Shown here in pieces: positions 14,501 through 26,900 of a DNA stretch of 64,000 nucleotides; the first letter of the stretch is position 1; the number at the start of each line of letters is the position of its first letter. Source of the DNA: Chromobotia macracanthus (lineage: Eukaryota; Chordata; Actinopteri; Cypriniformes; Botiidae); the NCBI GenBank assembly GCA_036877525.1, contig JAZGTH010000005.1:11739501-11803500 (forward strand), written 5' to 3'. The translations under genes were made by a program, and so were the position numbers. The notes under the pieces are model-generated. The model worked only from the letters and a program-made list of their open reading frames with translations. It was not told the DNA's origin and did no database searches.

Positions 14501-15624
14501 GATCAGGGCCAGACTCTAAAGTGACAGTTCCTGACCTCCACAGGGGGGTAGAGCTCTCAGCCTGGAGAGGAACAACAACTGGATCCTGTTCAAAGAGACT
14601 GAAGCAGTGAGGGCCAATTTCACCCGCAGAGAGATGGAGATTGTAAGCCTTCAGACTGGACAATCGCGAGCAATAGACTATACAAGAGCAATAGCTTTTC
14701 ATTGAGTGACAACACATGGTGGTCTCCATTTGTGATTCTAGACCCTTTCTAAGTGTCCCCCGATCCCTCGGTTTAATCTCAGACCCCCTAAAAGTCTTTG
14801 ATTAACGCAAAATAGCTAAACATCTTTAAAACAATATAGATTAATTTGGGATTAGAATTGTTTCTTGTTTTCTTCAAAGGTTGCATAAATCTATCAAAGC
14901 CAATGGGCTATGACAAAATTAACTTCAGGGTACATTATCTGAAAACAAGTCTTGCTTCTCACATACTTCGATCTTGTTTTAAGGATGTTTAGAAAGCAAG
15001 ACAAAGTACTGATTTCGAAAATGCCATTTGCAGTTTTGATTCATGAAAAAAATAAGTTACTCTCTGATATATTTGACCTTTCGCACTCCAAGCAAAAAAC
15101 ACCTCTTTATCAACACATCCTACAATATAATTGGCTGTGAAGCCCCCTATTGCTCAAATCTTTGATTCACCCCTGGTGGTCTCAAAACAGGAAATGGAGT
15201 TGCAGACAAGGTTGCAGATGTAAAAGATAAATAAAGGCAGGGCTGTAAAATGCATCAGTGTCAACTTTGATTTCATTTTCCTCTCCTCTCTTTCTGCCCA
15301 GGTGCGTCATATTTCTTCAAGGGAAAGGAATACTGGCGGGTGGCGGGCAGCGATATGGAGGTTGAATCGGGTTATCCGCGCCCCATCGGCAAAGACTGGC
15401 TGGTGTGTTCGGAAATGCAGTCGGACTCTCCGGAGACACAGAATAACTCAAACACAAGGTTGCACGGACAGCACCACGCAGACCATGCAGAAAACGGCTA
15501 TGAGGTGTGCTCGTGCACTTCAGACTCTGCCTCACCGGTGGGGACACGACTCGCCCTCTCGCCCGCCTGGATGTTAGCGCCTCTCTGGGTGCTCGCACTG
15601 TCTCTGTCCTCTGCTCCTCTCTGA
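1621..15624 (+). CDS. mmp17: mmp17, membrane-type matrix metalloproteinase 17 (MT4-MMP), 3' part, 7 exons
   Basis: Coding exons read from splice motifs and phase: 1621-1907, 6627-6803, 8241-8343, 9514-9596, 10385-10537, 11339-11596 and 15302-15624 (TGA at 15622). They encode about 460 aa; human MMP17 is about 600 aa. The signal peptide, propeptide cysteine switch and first catalytic-domain part lie left of the window. Exon 1 here carries the Ca/Zn-binding region (DGYPFDGPGGTVAHAFFPG, then HFDDDEAW). Exon 2 carries the zinc motif HEFGHAIGLAH and the Met-turn SIMRPYY. Exon 3 is the hinge. Exons 4-7 encode four hemopexin-like blades (repeated FFFKG/YFW-type motifs) closed by DWLVC. The C-terminus has CSCTS followed by a hydrophobic tail ending LSSAPL, as expected for the GPI anchor of MT4-MMP. 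Family knowledge: a cell-surface pericellular protease. The a or b paralogue cannot be assigned. Confidence 0.95.
2104..2175. repeat. 19-bp perfect inverted repeat (hairpin)
   Basis: GTTAGCTATATGTTAGTTT (2104-2122) is exactly reverse-complementary to 2157-2175, with a 34-bp AT-rich loop. It could be the core of a foldback element. Confidence 0.85.
3550..3837 (+). mobile_element. CCAGCTAAC inverted-terminal MITE-like element, copy 1
   Basis: Starts CCAGCTAAC and ends near TTGTTAACTGGG. The interior is rich in AACATT/AACGTT words and shares the ordered blocks GCAGTAATGTTAGCAGAAC, TTCTTAAGTTGTTAGT and TTTTTGTTACTTAATG with the other copies. No coding sequence; a non-autonomous DNA element is the best guess. 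Confidence 0.75.
4380..4693 (-). mobile_element. CCAGCTAAC MITE-like element, copy 2 (reverse)
   Basis: Begins ACCCAGCTAACA followed by the reverse complement of the family's 3' half (CATTAAGTAACAAAAA) and ends with reversed 5' blocks (AACATTCTGAGAACATTCTG). The final terminal repeat is missing. Confidence 0.7.
5122..5455 (+). mobile_element. CCAGCTAAC MITE-like element, copy 3
   Basis: CAGCTAACAGGGAATGTTCT at the start and ATTGTTAGCTGGGT at the end; among the most complete copies. It sits between two related CT-rich segments. Confidence 0.78.
5491..5557 (+). repeat. (CT)n microsatellite in mmp17 intron
   Basis: About 33 CT units inside a segment that duplicates part of 4975-5120. Confidence 0.93.
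6270..6425. mobile_element. CTGGTCA/TGACCAG-rich repeat
   Basis: Alternating CTGGTCATTGGCTGG, GCATGACCAG and ATGACCAGCTGG words. A related stretch lies at about 12230-12345. Likely an old MITE; boundaries uncertain. Confidence 0.45.
6627..6803 (+). other. mmp17: mmp17 catalytic zinc-site exon
   Basis: This exon reads through the HExxHxxGxxH zincin motif (HEFGHAIGLAH) and the Met-turn (SIMRPYY), then the end of the catalytic domain (PYEDKVRVWQLYG). All three zinc-ligand histidines and the catalytic glutamate are present, so the enzyme is predicted active. It starts in phase 1 after TCTAG and ends at a GTAAG donor. Confidence 0.93.
6804..8240 (+). other. mmp17 intron, no repeat-dominated content
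   Basis: A non-coding intron with simple repeats near 7160-7240 (GA-rich, then GATA/GGAT tracts). A GC-richer, non-repetitive stretch at about 7370-7660 contains TTAATTACA and ATTAATTGG words and could be a conserved non-coding element. No exon was recognised. Confidence 0.45.
9806..10146 (+). mobile_element. CCAGCTAAC MITE-like element, copy 4
   Basis: CAGCTAACAGGGCACGTTCT at the start and TTATTAGCCGGGT at the end, in the mmp17 intron between exons 9514-9596 and 10385-10537. Confidence 0.75.
11597..15301 (+). other. mmp17 last intron, repeat-bearing
   Basis: A 3.7-kb intron before the last mmp17 exon. It includes one CCAGCTAAC-element copy (13880-14132) and a CTGGT-rich repeat near 12230-12345. 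A stretch near 12950-13640 looks like an unclassified old repeat. No exon in phase with either flank was recognised. Confidence 0.45.
13880..14132 (+). mobile_element. CCAGCTAAC MITE-like element, copy 5 (3' end lost)
   Basis: CCCAGCTAACTGAGAATGTT at the start. The interior is AT-rich and shortened, and it fades after TGGAAACGTTAAG without the terminal repeat. Confidence 0.65.
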
Positions 15625-16815
15625 TAAGGGCAGAGCCACAGGCCTGTACTCAAAAACGCTCAGACTGAAACTCAGCCTGTGGTTAAAGAGAGCAGATCGA
15701 GAGAGAAGACGAGAGATCCGGGTGAGACTTTCGGCAGCGTTGGTGCGATGGAATGGCCTCGGCACTTCAGTCTACGAAGGGATCGGCTCACATGTTTTAG
15801 TTTGATTTTTTTCATTTTGTTTTTGTTTTTTTGTGGACACTGGAAAATTCTACATTATTATTATTATTATTGCTAGTTATTAGTCATTATTTGTGACATC
15901 CAGATTGATTTAAAAATGTGCTTTAAAAGTTCTTTAAAAAGAGCTTGCTAGGAAACAAGTAACACAAGTTACATAGCCAGCATTTTGAGGCGTTTTCAGA
16001 GCCAGTAATAATTATGATTGTGATGATAATGATAATTAGTAACTTGTGGAGATATTGCTAAAATAGGGAGGGGGCAGAAATGTTTTGAACGAGGCTTTCT
16101 ATTGCTGAAGTTTAGAGGCATCATGGAATACCATGAGTCCCAATTGTAACCTTTACTTGCTCTAAGTGCTTTAAAACTTATTCTTTATTGGCACTTCTCA
16201 GCTGTTTTCTTACTAAAAGCAAAATCCTTTACACAAAAGAATAATTTTTTAAGCATTCGACAGGTTCCTTATCATAACCCTCTCCTGCTCTCTGATCCAT
16301 CTATTCCCAGCGTATAAGCAATTAATACATGCTCATCCCAAATATCTGTATTTTTGTAATAAACAACACCAATATCATCGCTCTAAGACAGGACAGTTAC
16401 TTATAGAGCTGACTTGAGGTTTGTAATAAACAGTTTTCAGTTCATTAAGGGCATGCCTAAAGCTGGATTCACTTTCTTTGGATCACCACAGCTGAAAATA
16501 TATTTACAACTTTGTTTATAAAGGGATTCTTTTTTATTTTCTGTATTTTATGTCTTGTTACAGTTTTTTCAGTTCACATTTTCCCATCAGAGAGCGGAAG
16601 ACGACAGAAAAACAGACTGGGAAGATATTTGACTCATTTCCTGAGCTGTTGAAGATGCACTCAGATCATGGGACTAATTGCTTATATACTATATATACAA
16701 ACATATACATATATATATATTTAAGGTAAAAAAAAACTTCTATGGCAGTTGCAAAAAATACAATGTAAATTCTGATCTGTCTTTTATATGGTGAAATATT
16801 TTTGTAGAAAATAAA
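15625..16815 (+). other. mmp17: mmp17 3' untranslated region (predicted)
   Basis: AT-rich non-coding sequence follows the TGA at 15622-15624. The best polyadenylation signal is AATAAA at 16810-16815. It has no recognisable coding content. The end is inferred from the signal only. Confidence 0.5.
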
Positions 16816-17037
16816 GAGTGGGCAAGCTTGCAGGAGGAGTGTAGTGATTTCATGTCACACCGAGACAAAATGTGAGCTCGCTGGAGCCTTTTTGCACAGA
16901 TATGACAGCTGTTGTCACACACACCAGTGGGAACCGTACATGTCTGCTTTCCATACCGCATTCGCGCAACAATGCAAAATAGCATCATGCCACCAATCAG
17001 AATTGTCTAACCACCCCAGAACTCCGTTAGTAGCTTG

Positions 17038-17076
17038 TGTGTTTGTTTGTTTGTTTGTTTGCTTGTTTGTTTGTGT
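17038..17076 (+). repeat. (GTTT)n microsatellite
   Basis: GTTT units with one GCTT interruption, downstream of mmp17. Confidence 0.85.
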
Positions 17077-17621
17077 AGAGGCCCACTACATGCATTCTGC
17101 TGTAACTTTGGTTTTCTCTGTCCCTGTCTCTGTATAGATCAAGGACAGACTTCATATGATAACGAAACGCTGAGCCTGTACTGAATATACATTGCACAAT
17201 AAGTATGGAAACGATCCGTTGCCTTGGTAACAAGCCCACTCTCCATCATATATAGGAAATGCGGACATGAGCAAGCTGTCAACATTGTTTGTGTGCATCT
17301 AAGTATATGTGTTTGTTGGCATGAAGTGTTAAATACAAAACCAATGACTGTATGATGTGTCGGTTGTCTTGTGGTGGTGATAACCGAACAGCTTGAGAAG
17401 CAAACATTTTCATCATAGGGGCCAGAGTTACTAATTACCGTGCATGGCTGCCCGGAGACCACCTGTGCCCAGAGGTAAACAGAAGAGAGGTCATGTTTCA
17501 CTGACTGAAAGTACATTTATTGGGCCAAGGGACTCCACTTAGGTTTTCCTCTCTATATGCTCTTCCCTTTGAAAGCAAAACATGGTCAAGCTGATTCTAC
17601 ATCCATGAGTGAGCGAACTTG

Positions 17622-17935
17622 CCCTGCTAACAGAGAGTGGCTCTCTTAACATTCTTTTAAAGTCCTGTCAACGTTATCAAAAACATTTCTGCAGTAACAT
17701 GAATAGAACATTTTTAATGTTATATTACATATTTAAACTTTATATATATCATAAATTAAAGATGTTATTCTTAAGTTGTTAGTGAAATGTTTAAAAATGT
17801 TTGAATAACTTTCTTAGAACCAAGCTATAATGTTAATACAACATCTTCCTATTATATTCAAAATAACACTTAATGTTTTTGGTACTTAATGAAAATGTTA
17901 CAGAAACGTTCTTATACCTACAATTGTTAGCTGGA
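17622..17935 (+). mobile_element. CCAGCTAAC MITE-like element, copy 6
   Basis: CCTGCTAACAGAGAG at the start and ACAATTGTTAGCTGG at the end, downstream of mmp17. Confidence 0.72.
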
Positions 17936-18614
17936 TACTCAATCGACCCAGTTTCAGTAACTTTTTTTTTCCATGATAGAACATCAACTCTCTTAAACGA
18001 AAAAATACAAATCTTTTCACTAAATCAGCACTAGATCACTTTGTTCCTTTGGTCTAACGGTTGTAAAAACATTCCTTCTGTTTTTAACACATTACATGAC
18101 AGTTGTGAGCAATATGAGGGTAGTCCGTCCCTCACTGGTGCTGCAGCGCTTTGGACCAAATCACAGCAAGGAATCCACCAGATGGTTCAAGCAGATCCAG
18201 TCCAATCCCTTTTGGGCCTTTACGATTCACTCAGCCCACGTTAGCCAAGCCACCCAGGGCCGGTGTTGATATCGACGGCACTGATTTAAGAAGCTCTTCA
18301 AACGTCACCTGAGCCTCTCAATGTCCAACTGACAGCTTCTGATAACCTTTTGCTTCTAACACATATGACAGACTCCGTGACTGTGTGAGTGATGGTTTAT
18401 TTGTCACGAGTTAAGCTCCTCTGCAGTTTGGTTTGATAAGCTGACAGGTGATTCATATGAACACCAGGGATTTGCTGCTCAGACCACTTTCAAGTTAGCG
18501 CACCTTTACCCCGACTGTGGAGCAGCAGTACTTTGATTTCCATTTAACGTACCCAACACTGCTTTCCTGCAGCCTAGTCAGGTGGCTCCATTAGCACAAG
18601 AGCTGTAGACTTAC

Positions 18615-18872
18615 ACTCTTAGAAAAGGTGCTTCACGATGCCATAGAGGAACCATTTTTGGCTGTATGGTTCTATAAAGAACCTTCAATATCTGTAGGAC
18701 CTTTTTGTTTCTCAAAAGGTTCTTTGTAGTGGAAAAGGTTCCTTAGCCTATGAAGAGGTATGAAAGAAATGGTTCTTTTAAGAACATTTGACTGAAAGGT
18801 TCTTTGAGGACTCAAAAATGGTTCTTCTATAGCATTGCTGTGAAGAACCTTTTAAGAACTTCAGTTTTTCAA
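18615..18872. mobile_element. GGTTCTTTG/AAAGAACC inverted-repeat element
   Basis: Many alternating GGTTCTTT and AAGAACCTT words with a flanking CACTCTTAGAAAAGGTGCTT. This resembles a short non-coding inverted-repeat family common in fish genomes. Boundaries are approximate. Confidence 0.6.
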
Positions 18873-20354
18873 AATGAAACTTCATTACCAGTTAAAGAAA
18901 ACAACTTCCCAAACTTAATTTCCAGACAAAGTTGAGATCAGAATCTTGCGAGCAGATTTTGAGCAGGAAATGAGCCAGCAAAGAAGGATAATTTAATGGC
19001 TTTCACTATCATATTCACTGCCAGCACCTGTTTCCCACCTCGTAGTCAATCACATCAGAGGCAACAAAAAGGATTTTAAGTTGTTAGAACTTGTTAGCTT
19101 GTCAGAGTAAAAGTGGGTCACAGTGCTAAATGATCTCAGCTGCATCTTCCAAATGTCTGGTCCCAAGATCAAGTTCAGCTGCCAGACCAAGCTCATCCAT
19201 ACGGATGGGCATGGTTCTGCACGCATGGTTCTTTCTTAAACCTGCAGTACCCTCTTGTGGTAGAAATAAACATTTCAAATAGATGTTCTTCCAAGTAATC
19301 TTCAATCTCCAGAGCATCAAATGTTGTACTCAATGGTTTCATTTTTGCATAAATCCTCTAGGTATGGCAGACCCCTTACAGTATTTCTGAAGCTGGTATT
19401 TAATGATTATCATATTTATACACTATAGTGTTAAATAAAGTACCCCTATGGTACCCCATACTATGGTGTTAATAAAGTAAAGTTATAATTTTATAATAAT
19501 ATGTTAATAAAATAAAAAGTTATAATAATAATACAGTTAATGTAGGGTATGTTTTTATCTTAAGAGTGCAAGAGTAGAATAATGGACACTTAATTCTGAA
19601 AGCTTTTTTAAGAGATAAACTATTGAAAAGCTTTTCATAAATGAGCATATACACATGAAACGTTTATGAATTGCAGTCTTTCTTTGGCAGTCATTGACAT
19701 ACAGCCACAAACCAAGATAACATCACCCCTTGCTTTGATAAGATTGCATTTTCAGCTGTAAGAAATTTAAACCCTGATACATAAACACAAACATTATGAC
19801 CATTATGTGATGTAAAAAATATAATTTAACTGAAACTAGTTTGTAGGATTGGCTACTGGGGGTTGCATTTTAACTTAAGCCTTTGTTTAAGTTAAGTTAA
19901 TGTCGTAATTTTGTTTATTTATTATTTAACAAAATGATCAATGTTTGGCAGGTCTCCTGCACTTCCGCTGCAGATCCACTAGGGGTCGCACAGCCCCCGT
20001 TTAGATCCTCTACTGTAGAAAAACCTTTACGTCCTATAAGTGACACTTCAACGTTGATATCATTATAAAAGTGCAATTTAATACACATACAACTTAATTG
20101 TATAAATGATTTATTTTGTAGCTTACTAGGAGAAGCATACCTCACATAAACTCCACAGCATGAAATAGATATATTTACATATATTAATAGCATCAAATTG
20201 TTTCGCATTCTATGTGTTTTATATGGTTTTTCGGTCTTTTTTAACGCTTTATTAAAGCAGAAACAGAACATGGACAAGAATAATGACTAAAACGCACAAC
20301 GTGTTTGATATTTGTCGCCGGGTCACAGATTGTGACGTGTTCTGACAGCTCCGC

Positions 20355-20389
20355 TGACGTCAGCACCGAGCTCGCAAGCGCGCATGCGC
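20355..20389 (+). promoter_or_regulatory. ulk1: ulk1 promoter: CRE and NRF1 palindromes
   Basis: A full CRE palindrome (TGACGTCA, 20355-20362) lies 17 bp before a perfect NRF1-type palindrome (GCGCATGCGC, 20380-20389). Both sit in a GC/CpG-rich stretch about 0.53-0.56 kb before the ulk1 ATG, as expected for a TATA-less housekeeping promoter. That CREB/ATF and NRF1 act here is inference from the motifs. Confidence 0.6.
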
Positions 20390-20915
20390 AGCGCCGCAGA
20401 CCTCGACTGAACGGAGGTCTTTGTTGAGTCCGGCAGACGGATCCTGCTGGAGGTTTTCCGTCACAATACGTTTATTTACTGAAAATAAAGCGGTGCTGAC
20501 ACAGACCAGACCCTGCACGGCTGCCGTAGTCCCGATTACACGACGCGGGGATATGCGCACATCTGACACCATCGGATGTACACAAACAAAAGCAGCGTTC
20601 TGGTTTTAAGGTGGTATTGATTTCAGCCTGCGTTGATTTTATGAAAACAATCGCGACGAGTGGCTTAATGGGCATGGGGACTTGTCAGGGGTACGAGGAG
20701 TAGACCTCCTATTCGCCCCCGGGGTATCATGAAAGAGGAGAGGGGCGCTTGTATGGAAAGGCTGCCCATGGCATGCAGAAGTGGGTACAACTGCCCAGCT
20801 GCCTCGACCGAACAGGGAAAGGGGACAGCGGAGAGAGGATATCTGTGGGCCGGCTTCATCCCCCATATTTCGGATCAATAGTCAATAAACTGCATCGTTA
20901 GGATCGCGGTGAGAG

Positions 20916-23900
20916 ATGGAGACCGTCGGGAAATTTGAGTTCAGCCGGAAGGATCTTGTAGGACACGGTGCATTCGCGGTGGTGTTCAAAGGCAGGCATC
21001 GGGAGGTGAGAGAAGACATGGATTATTATTTATTATTTACTTTTGGATTATTATTATTGTTATTATTATTGTTTAGTTAACTTTGGTGCGGCGTACGCAC
21101 GCATTGGTTGCGGTCCTGACGTGCCACCTTAAATGCAGGCCTCGGGTACGACAGATGGAGGCAGGAATAAATGATTAAAAGCTGTCTTAATATTTCACCA
21201 TTATGTTGCTGTATGGTTGTCTTAATGTAAACACCGAGGCTCTGTTTCCGGTTTTATGGCTTTGGGGGGGTTCAGATTCAAATTCAGGCAGGTTTTGTGA
21301 AACAAAGCCCTTATCCCCTCCATCTGTAAATGACCGGGGGTATCTGATGTGCATCTCTGAAATGCATTGCATTTTCTGCACAGAAGCACGACTGGGAAGT
21401 GGCGGTCAAATGCATAAACAAGAAGAATTTGGCCAAGTCCCAGACGCTTTTGGGGAAAGAAATCAAGATATTGAAGGTCATTTTTGCTTGCATTTAAACT
21501 TGACGACACTTGAACACAACATGCTCGATGGGTCACATGCAAATGCGTTGTCTGTTTTTCTCTAGGAGCTGAAACATGAAAACATCGTGGCGTTGCATGA
21601 CTTTCAGGTAAGTTGATCGTGTAAATGCAGCACTGCGGGCGTTTTAATGGACATTTCGATGACCTGGTTTTTAATGCAACCTAAAGAAAACGCGGTTTGT
21701 TCATATATCACTAGCACAAATGCTTTAGATTAGAAAACGTGACTGTCGTTTTACGTTTAGGTCGTAATATCCGACGATTTTCCCAAGCCTGTATCGTTTC
21801 TTTTGCATGAATTGGATTGGTTGAGAGCAGTCACGTGCTCCGGTGTTGACATGACATGTGCGCTTGCTTTCAATGGCTGGCCTCTGTAATGCGATGCATT
21901 GTGGGTATTGAAGTTCTGTGGCTGTTGAAGCTTTGTAGTGAATTTATTACTTCTTTTGACCTGTGGTTTTGTTATAGATTTATGAAACCTATATATTATG
22001 GGGGGGAAATATGACAGGGGATGTTTTTAAGTGCCAGGAGGAGTCTGCGGATAGTTATCTTTTCAGTTGTTTACTTACATAGTTCATTGGCTCTCAGTTA
22101 AAGCATATCTTGTATTGCAAGTGAAACCTGTGTGTCCAGACTGAAGAATTGGTTTGTTTGAGACGCTTCTTTTGACACGTTCTTCAAACTGTTGGGTTTT
22201 TGGTTGCCGCTTAACCCTCAGGGTCATTGTCAGGTTAATGCAGCTGAATTACAGAAGACATCCACACCTGGTTCCTCTTCAATGTGTTTCCCCTGATGCA
22301 GTATGTTTGCTGTTAACTGTTAGACTAATAGCATTGTCATTTGCCGGGCCCCATGTTTTCCCTCTAAAACCGTATCTATAGATCGTTTTTCTGTGCTACA
22401 CTGGTAGAGCATTGCATAAAGGTCGTGGGTTCGATTCCCAGGGAGCACATACTGATGAAATGTATAGCTTAGCTTGAATCCACTGTAAGGTGCTTTGGAT
22501 GAAAGCAATGCATAAGTAAATAACTAAATATATTGGGCAAGTCTTAATTTTATCCCGTCAGGTATGTCAATGGACAATTAACTAAATAAAAAAAATTAAA
22601 GTGATTAAATAATAGTTTTCTGTTTAAAATATTTTGCCAGTAAATTGGGTGTTAACTTTTGTATAAAGCATTTCTATTGTTTCAGCTATAGTGACTACAT
22701 ATTGGTTACTGTCATCATTATAATCATCATTTATAAACTGATACAACAAAAAAAACAGAACATTGTGAGAATTGTGATGTTGATACTGCAGTACTTACTC
22801 TCTAGTGTGTGTTTCAAAGGAAAGCTAATGTATCTCGACACCTTTCAACCACACATTTCTCTGGTCTGACCTGTTCTTCTCTCACATCTCCTGGATAACA
22901 CATTTTACTGTGGTGTTGAATGTCTGTGAATGGTATGCCATTAACTTCAAATAGTATTCTTGCTCTGCCTGGGGCAGGAAGTGCATTTGAACTGCCTTCC
23001 ACACGTGACAAAGTTTCTCGTCTTTGTCTTGTTTGCACATGAGAATGTGGGAAGGACCTGCTAGAGTTTATCTTGATATCCTTCCAAAGACAGAGTTGTG
23101 TGTGAGCTAATATATAGTTCGTAATGTATAAGCTGTATATGAATTATTGAAGTGACAACGTCAATACAGTGTCAAGGAGTAAAATATCACAATTTTGAAA
23201 TTACCTTTTGTATTCTATCTCAAGTGGATAGCTCTAAAAAGCTGTAGATGACATTTCTGCTCAACACAGCCACTGAAACAGCCACAATTCATTTGTTTTT
23301 TGGTATTGGTTTTCCTTCTAATAAAGATTCGCTCAACTGGTAAAGCACTGCGTTAGCAGCACAAAGGTTGTGGGTTCGACTCCCAGGGAACACATACTGA
23401 TAGAAATACTGTGAATACACTGTAAGTCACTTTGTAAAAAAGTGTCTACCAAATGCATAAACATAAATGAGTTTGACTCAGACTTCAGAGTTCAGAGCCC
23501 TTGCTGCGGTTAAATTTAACATTAGAAAATCTCACGTCCTGCCAATATAAACATTTGTCATCTAAGCCCAGAAAAGTCTGTGAGTAATATTAGCCTGTTG
23601 GGTTTCTGTTGGGTGCTGATTCATCAAGGTCTCTCCACTGCTGGTTGTCATTAATCAGCAGTGTTTGGCCTGGTTTTGGTCTCCCTGATTGGTGAAAAGG
23701 TACACAACAGTTGGGTTGTGTGACCCTGCCTCCTCTATAGCAATAAGCAAAACATGGTTAATGCTGAGTCAGCAGCGTACGCCAGTCACATATTCGCCTG
23801 GTTGGTTGCAGGCGACACCAGAAGAGGGGGAGGTCGGCTGTTGCTTAGTGATAAGGTTGCTCTACGTGGGCTTCTGTGTTTTTCTAGAGGCCTCATCCGT

Positions 23901-26900
23901 GGGCTCGGAAATACCAGGATTATGGTGCTGTAAAAAGCTGACCGGATACCAAACAAAACCTTTCCCAACACCACATTTAAGCTGTTGCATTGACAATACT
24001 TGTGTGAATGGCTGAATAATGAATGCTTTTTGCCTCATTTTTAGGAAGATATTATGCATCTGTTTCGTATTTGCTTGTTAACAGAACAGTTTTCTGAGCA
24101 CTACAGGTCTGCGTGTTTGTATATGTTAATCATTAACGCCTACAGACAAATACAACTGCTTTTCTACTAGAAAGGTTTGTCTATTCAAATGATCTTCTAA
24201 AAGAAAAAATGCTAATGGTGTTTTTAAAGCAACCGTGCAGCTACTTTTGCGTTGGTCCTTTATGTTCGCTGTACTAGCAAAATCAGCATTTTCTTGTATT
24301 TCGTTGAGTTTCAGTTGAGCTGTGAATAGAAATCTGTCACCATCACACAAAACTGTGAAAACACAGACAGCCTTAACAAAGCCTTTGACTTTTGACCCCT
24401 GCCTAGGGGTCCTAAGTAGTCCGTTATGACCTAGTGCAGAGAAAACACACTCACGCCATATGCAAGTCAATCTAACCCAGCCCCAGTCAGCCCGGGTTAG
24501 TGTCAGCCCACTGCATGTATCAGACATGCTGTTTAACTGTTCAGCCTGGTTCCAATGTCCACTGTAACTTGTTCTCACTGAGGTCCTCATCAGAGGTCCA
24601 TTAACTGTCAGCGTATTGTTAATGTTATGCACTGATCATTTTTAACAAACAGTATGCAGCGTCCAAAAAGCCATGAGCCATAATGCTCTTGTTTTGCACA
24701 TTAAGTGCTTTAATAAAAGAAATCTGACTTTACTCAGTGGCAAAAATGAGCTTTGTGCTTTTTTGAGAACTGATGCAGAATCATTTCATCATCAGAGACA
24801 TTTCCTTAAACTGTTTATTACCAGTTTTAATTGCATTTTGAATACCAGAGTTTCTGTGTCATTTTTGGGACCCTGCTGTAATTTGTGTAATAGCCAGTTG
24901 TTTGACTGTTTTTATCTCACGTCTCTTTTTAGGAAACGGCAAGTTCTGTGTACCTAGTAATGGAGGTAAGGTTGCATGTTTTCTCTTCATCTTTTTTTAT
25001 GTTTACTTTGTCTGTTCTGTGTCTTCTAAAGCCTGCAATTAGCTGTGTCCTGGGGCCAGTGAAAAACAGCTGTAGACAGTCAAAAAAAAAAACACACACA
25101 ACACATAGTCAGGTTCAGGGTGTTGAATATAACATTGTAAGGGTTTTCTAAGTTTTTTCCCACCGGTAAGAGACTTCCTGTAGGGGCCCTGCCAGCAGAA
25201 CCCGGTGCTCAGTGAGCTCTATTAAGTCCACAAAGGCAACGGGGCCCCTGGGAAGCTTATCAGCAATGCACAAAGGGAAATAACGGCCCATCTTTTCTGA
25301 GTGATTTGGTTTCATATGCGCCTGAATCCTCTCTCTACATGCAGTGAACTAAAGCCCCATTCACATGCAGGTTTTGTCCTACTGCCTTGTTTAAAACTGA
25401 AAAGAAATGTTGTTTAAGATTCATGTCTTTTCTTTAATGTGCTCTCTTGTTTAGTACTGCAACGGGGGAGATCTGGCTGACTACCTACACTGTAAGACAT
25501 CATATATCAAATCTTCTGTTTTGACCTTATTTTAGACTTTTATTATTTGTTTTTCTTGTGGCTTTCACAGCATGACAGCCTCCTTTAGTAAGTTACGCGC
25601 CCATTCCTCGTAATAATTAATAAAAATTTAAAAAACGGCTTGATTAGGTTGGATTAAATTCAGAATCCAGGATGTGCAAAAGAACGTCTGTTTTGACATA
25701 ATAGAGCTTATATTTGTAACGTACTTTCATTTCTGTAATTATTTCCTAGTTTGAGATTAAGCTGGGATGATGAACGAAACAATATCAGTCTATTTCAAAA
25801 GCATGCAAATCCAAACTCAGGAAGTCGGGCATGAAGGGAAAGCAGGTCTGAGGAAGTGTATAGTAACTGACGAGACTGCAGGACATGAGTGTGTTTCTAA
25901 AGAGTTTTTTTACAGGAGATTCCAGAGTATACACAACAGTATTTGTGGTCATTTCGGATTGCTCTGATTCAGTTTGGGTCGCTGCTCATAAGAACAGGTT
26001 GAGAATTAGAATAATACACAAATTAAAATAAGGAAATCACTACAGAATATTGCATTACTTGTATGAGCAAGGTGAAGTAAGTCATTTGATTAAGTCTGTG
26101 CTGCGCTGACATGCAGTGCATTGTGGAGGCGTTACATAGTGCATTTGCATATAATTTGCCTGTCAAATATGCAATGCAACCGGTTACAAATTATATACAG
26201 TAGTATAAACAGTGTGGAGTATAAACATTAGAACTGAGCGATGGAACACAAATGCTATATGTCAATATTTCTCAGCCTTAAGCATCTATATTAATGCTGT
26301 CTTGTGTAAGGATTGTAAAACTAGTTTAAAGACGATCTTTAGGGAAATTTTATAACCAAAGTAAACCATATTAAAATCATACCTGTAGAGCATTGCGTTA
26401 GCAGCGCAAAGGTTGTGGGTTTGATTCCCAGGGGAACACAAGTACTGATAAAATGTATACCTTGAATACACTGTAAATCGCTTTGGATAAAAGCGTCTGC
26501 CAAATGAATAAATGTGTTGCGATGAATATATTGGGAATATCCTGTGTATCGGCCAGTCCTAATGAACACAACTCATCTTTTCTGTAATTCCATTACAGCC
26601 AAGGGCACTTTAAGTGAAGACACCATCCGAGTGTTCCTGCAGCAGATTGCAGGAGCAATGAGGGTCCTTCAGTCCAAAGGCATCATCCACAGAGACCTGA
26701 AACCACAGAATATCCTGCTGTCCCATCCCGCAGGCCGAAAGTCTCACTCCAACAACACCTGCATCAAGATAGGTGTGTGTGATGCGTGTCTGAGAATGTG
26801 GTGGATCGCTTTCACATTCCCGATTCTCAAAGCACTAGAAACCCCACATACCAGAAACATCAGGCAGTTCTGAGTTGCTGGTATTTACTGGTGCTTGCTA

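Larger units (their letters stand above)
16816..20340. other. mmp17-ulk1 intergenic region
   Basis: No gene was recognised. It holds a GTTT microsatellite (about 17038-17076), one CCAGCTAAC-element copy (17622-17935), a GGTTCTTTG-type inverted-repeat element (about 18615-18872) and AT-rich sequence (about 19430-19560). Short open frames on both strands show no family motif. Confidence 0.55.
21608..24932 (+). other. ulk1 intron 3, with two tRNA-derived SINE copies
   Basis: A 3.3-kb intron. Two SINE copies (about 22395-22515 and 23325-23470) are present. A 168-codon antisense open frame (24126-24632) was examined and is not supported as a gene. Confidence 0.55.

Noticed and set aside
24126..24632. 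168-codon open frame on the minus strand in ulk1 intron 3
   Set aside because: No recognisable domain, no splice or promoter context, and it lies in intronic sequence between repeats. Length alone is within chance for 64 kb.
22395..26515. tRNA genes suggested by B-box-like GGTTCGATTCC words
   Set aside because: They lack an intact cloverleaf and carry the shared SINE tail, so they are SINE copies rather than tRNA genes.
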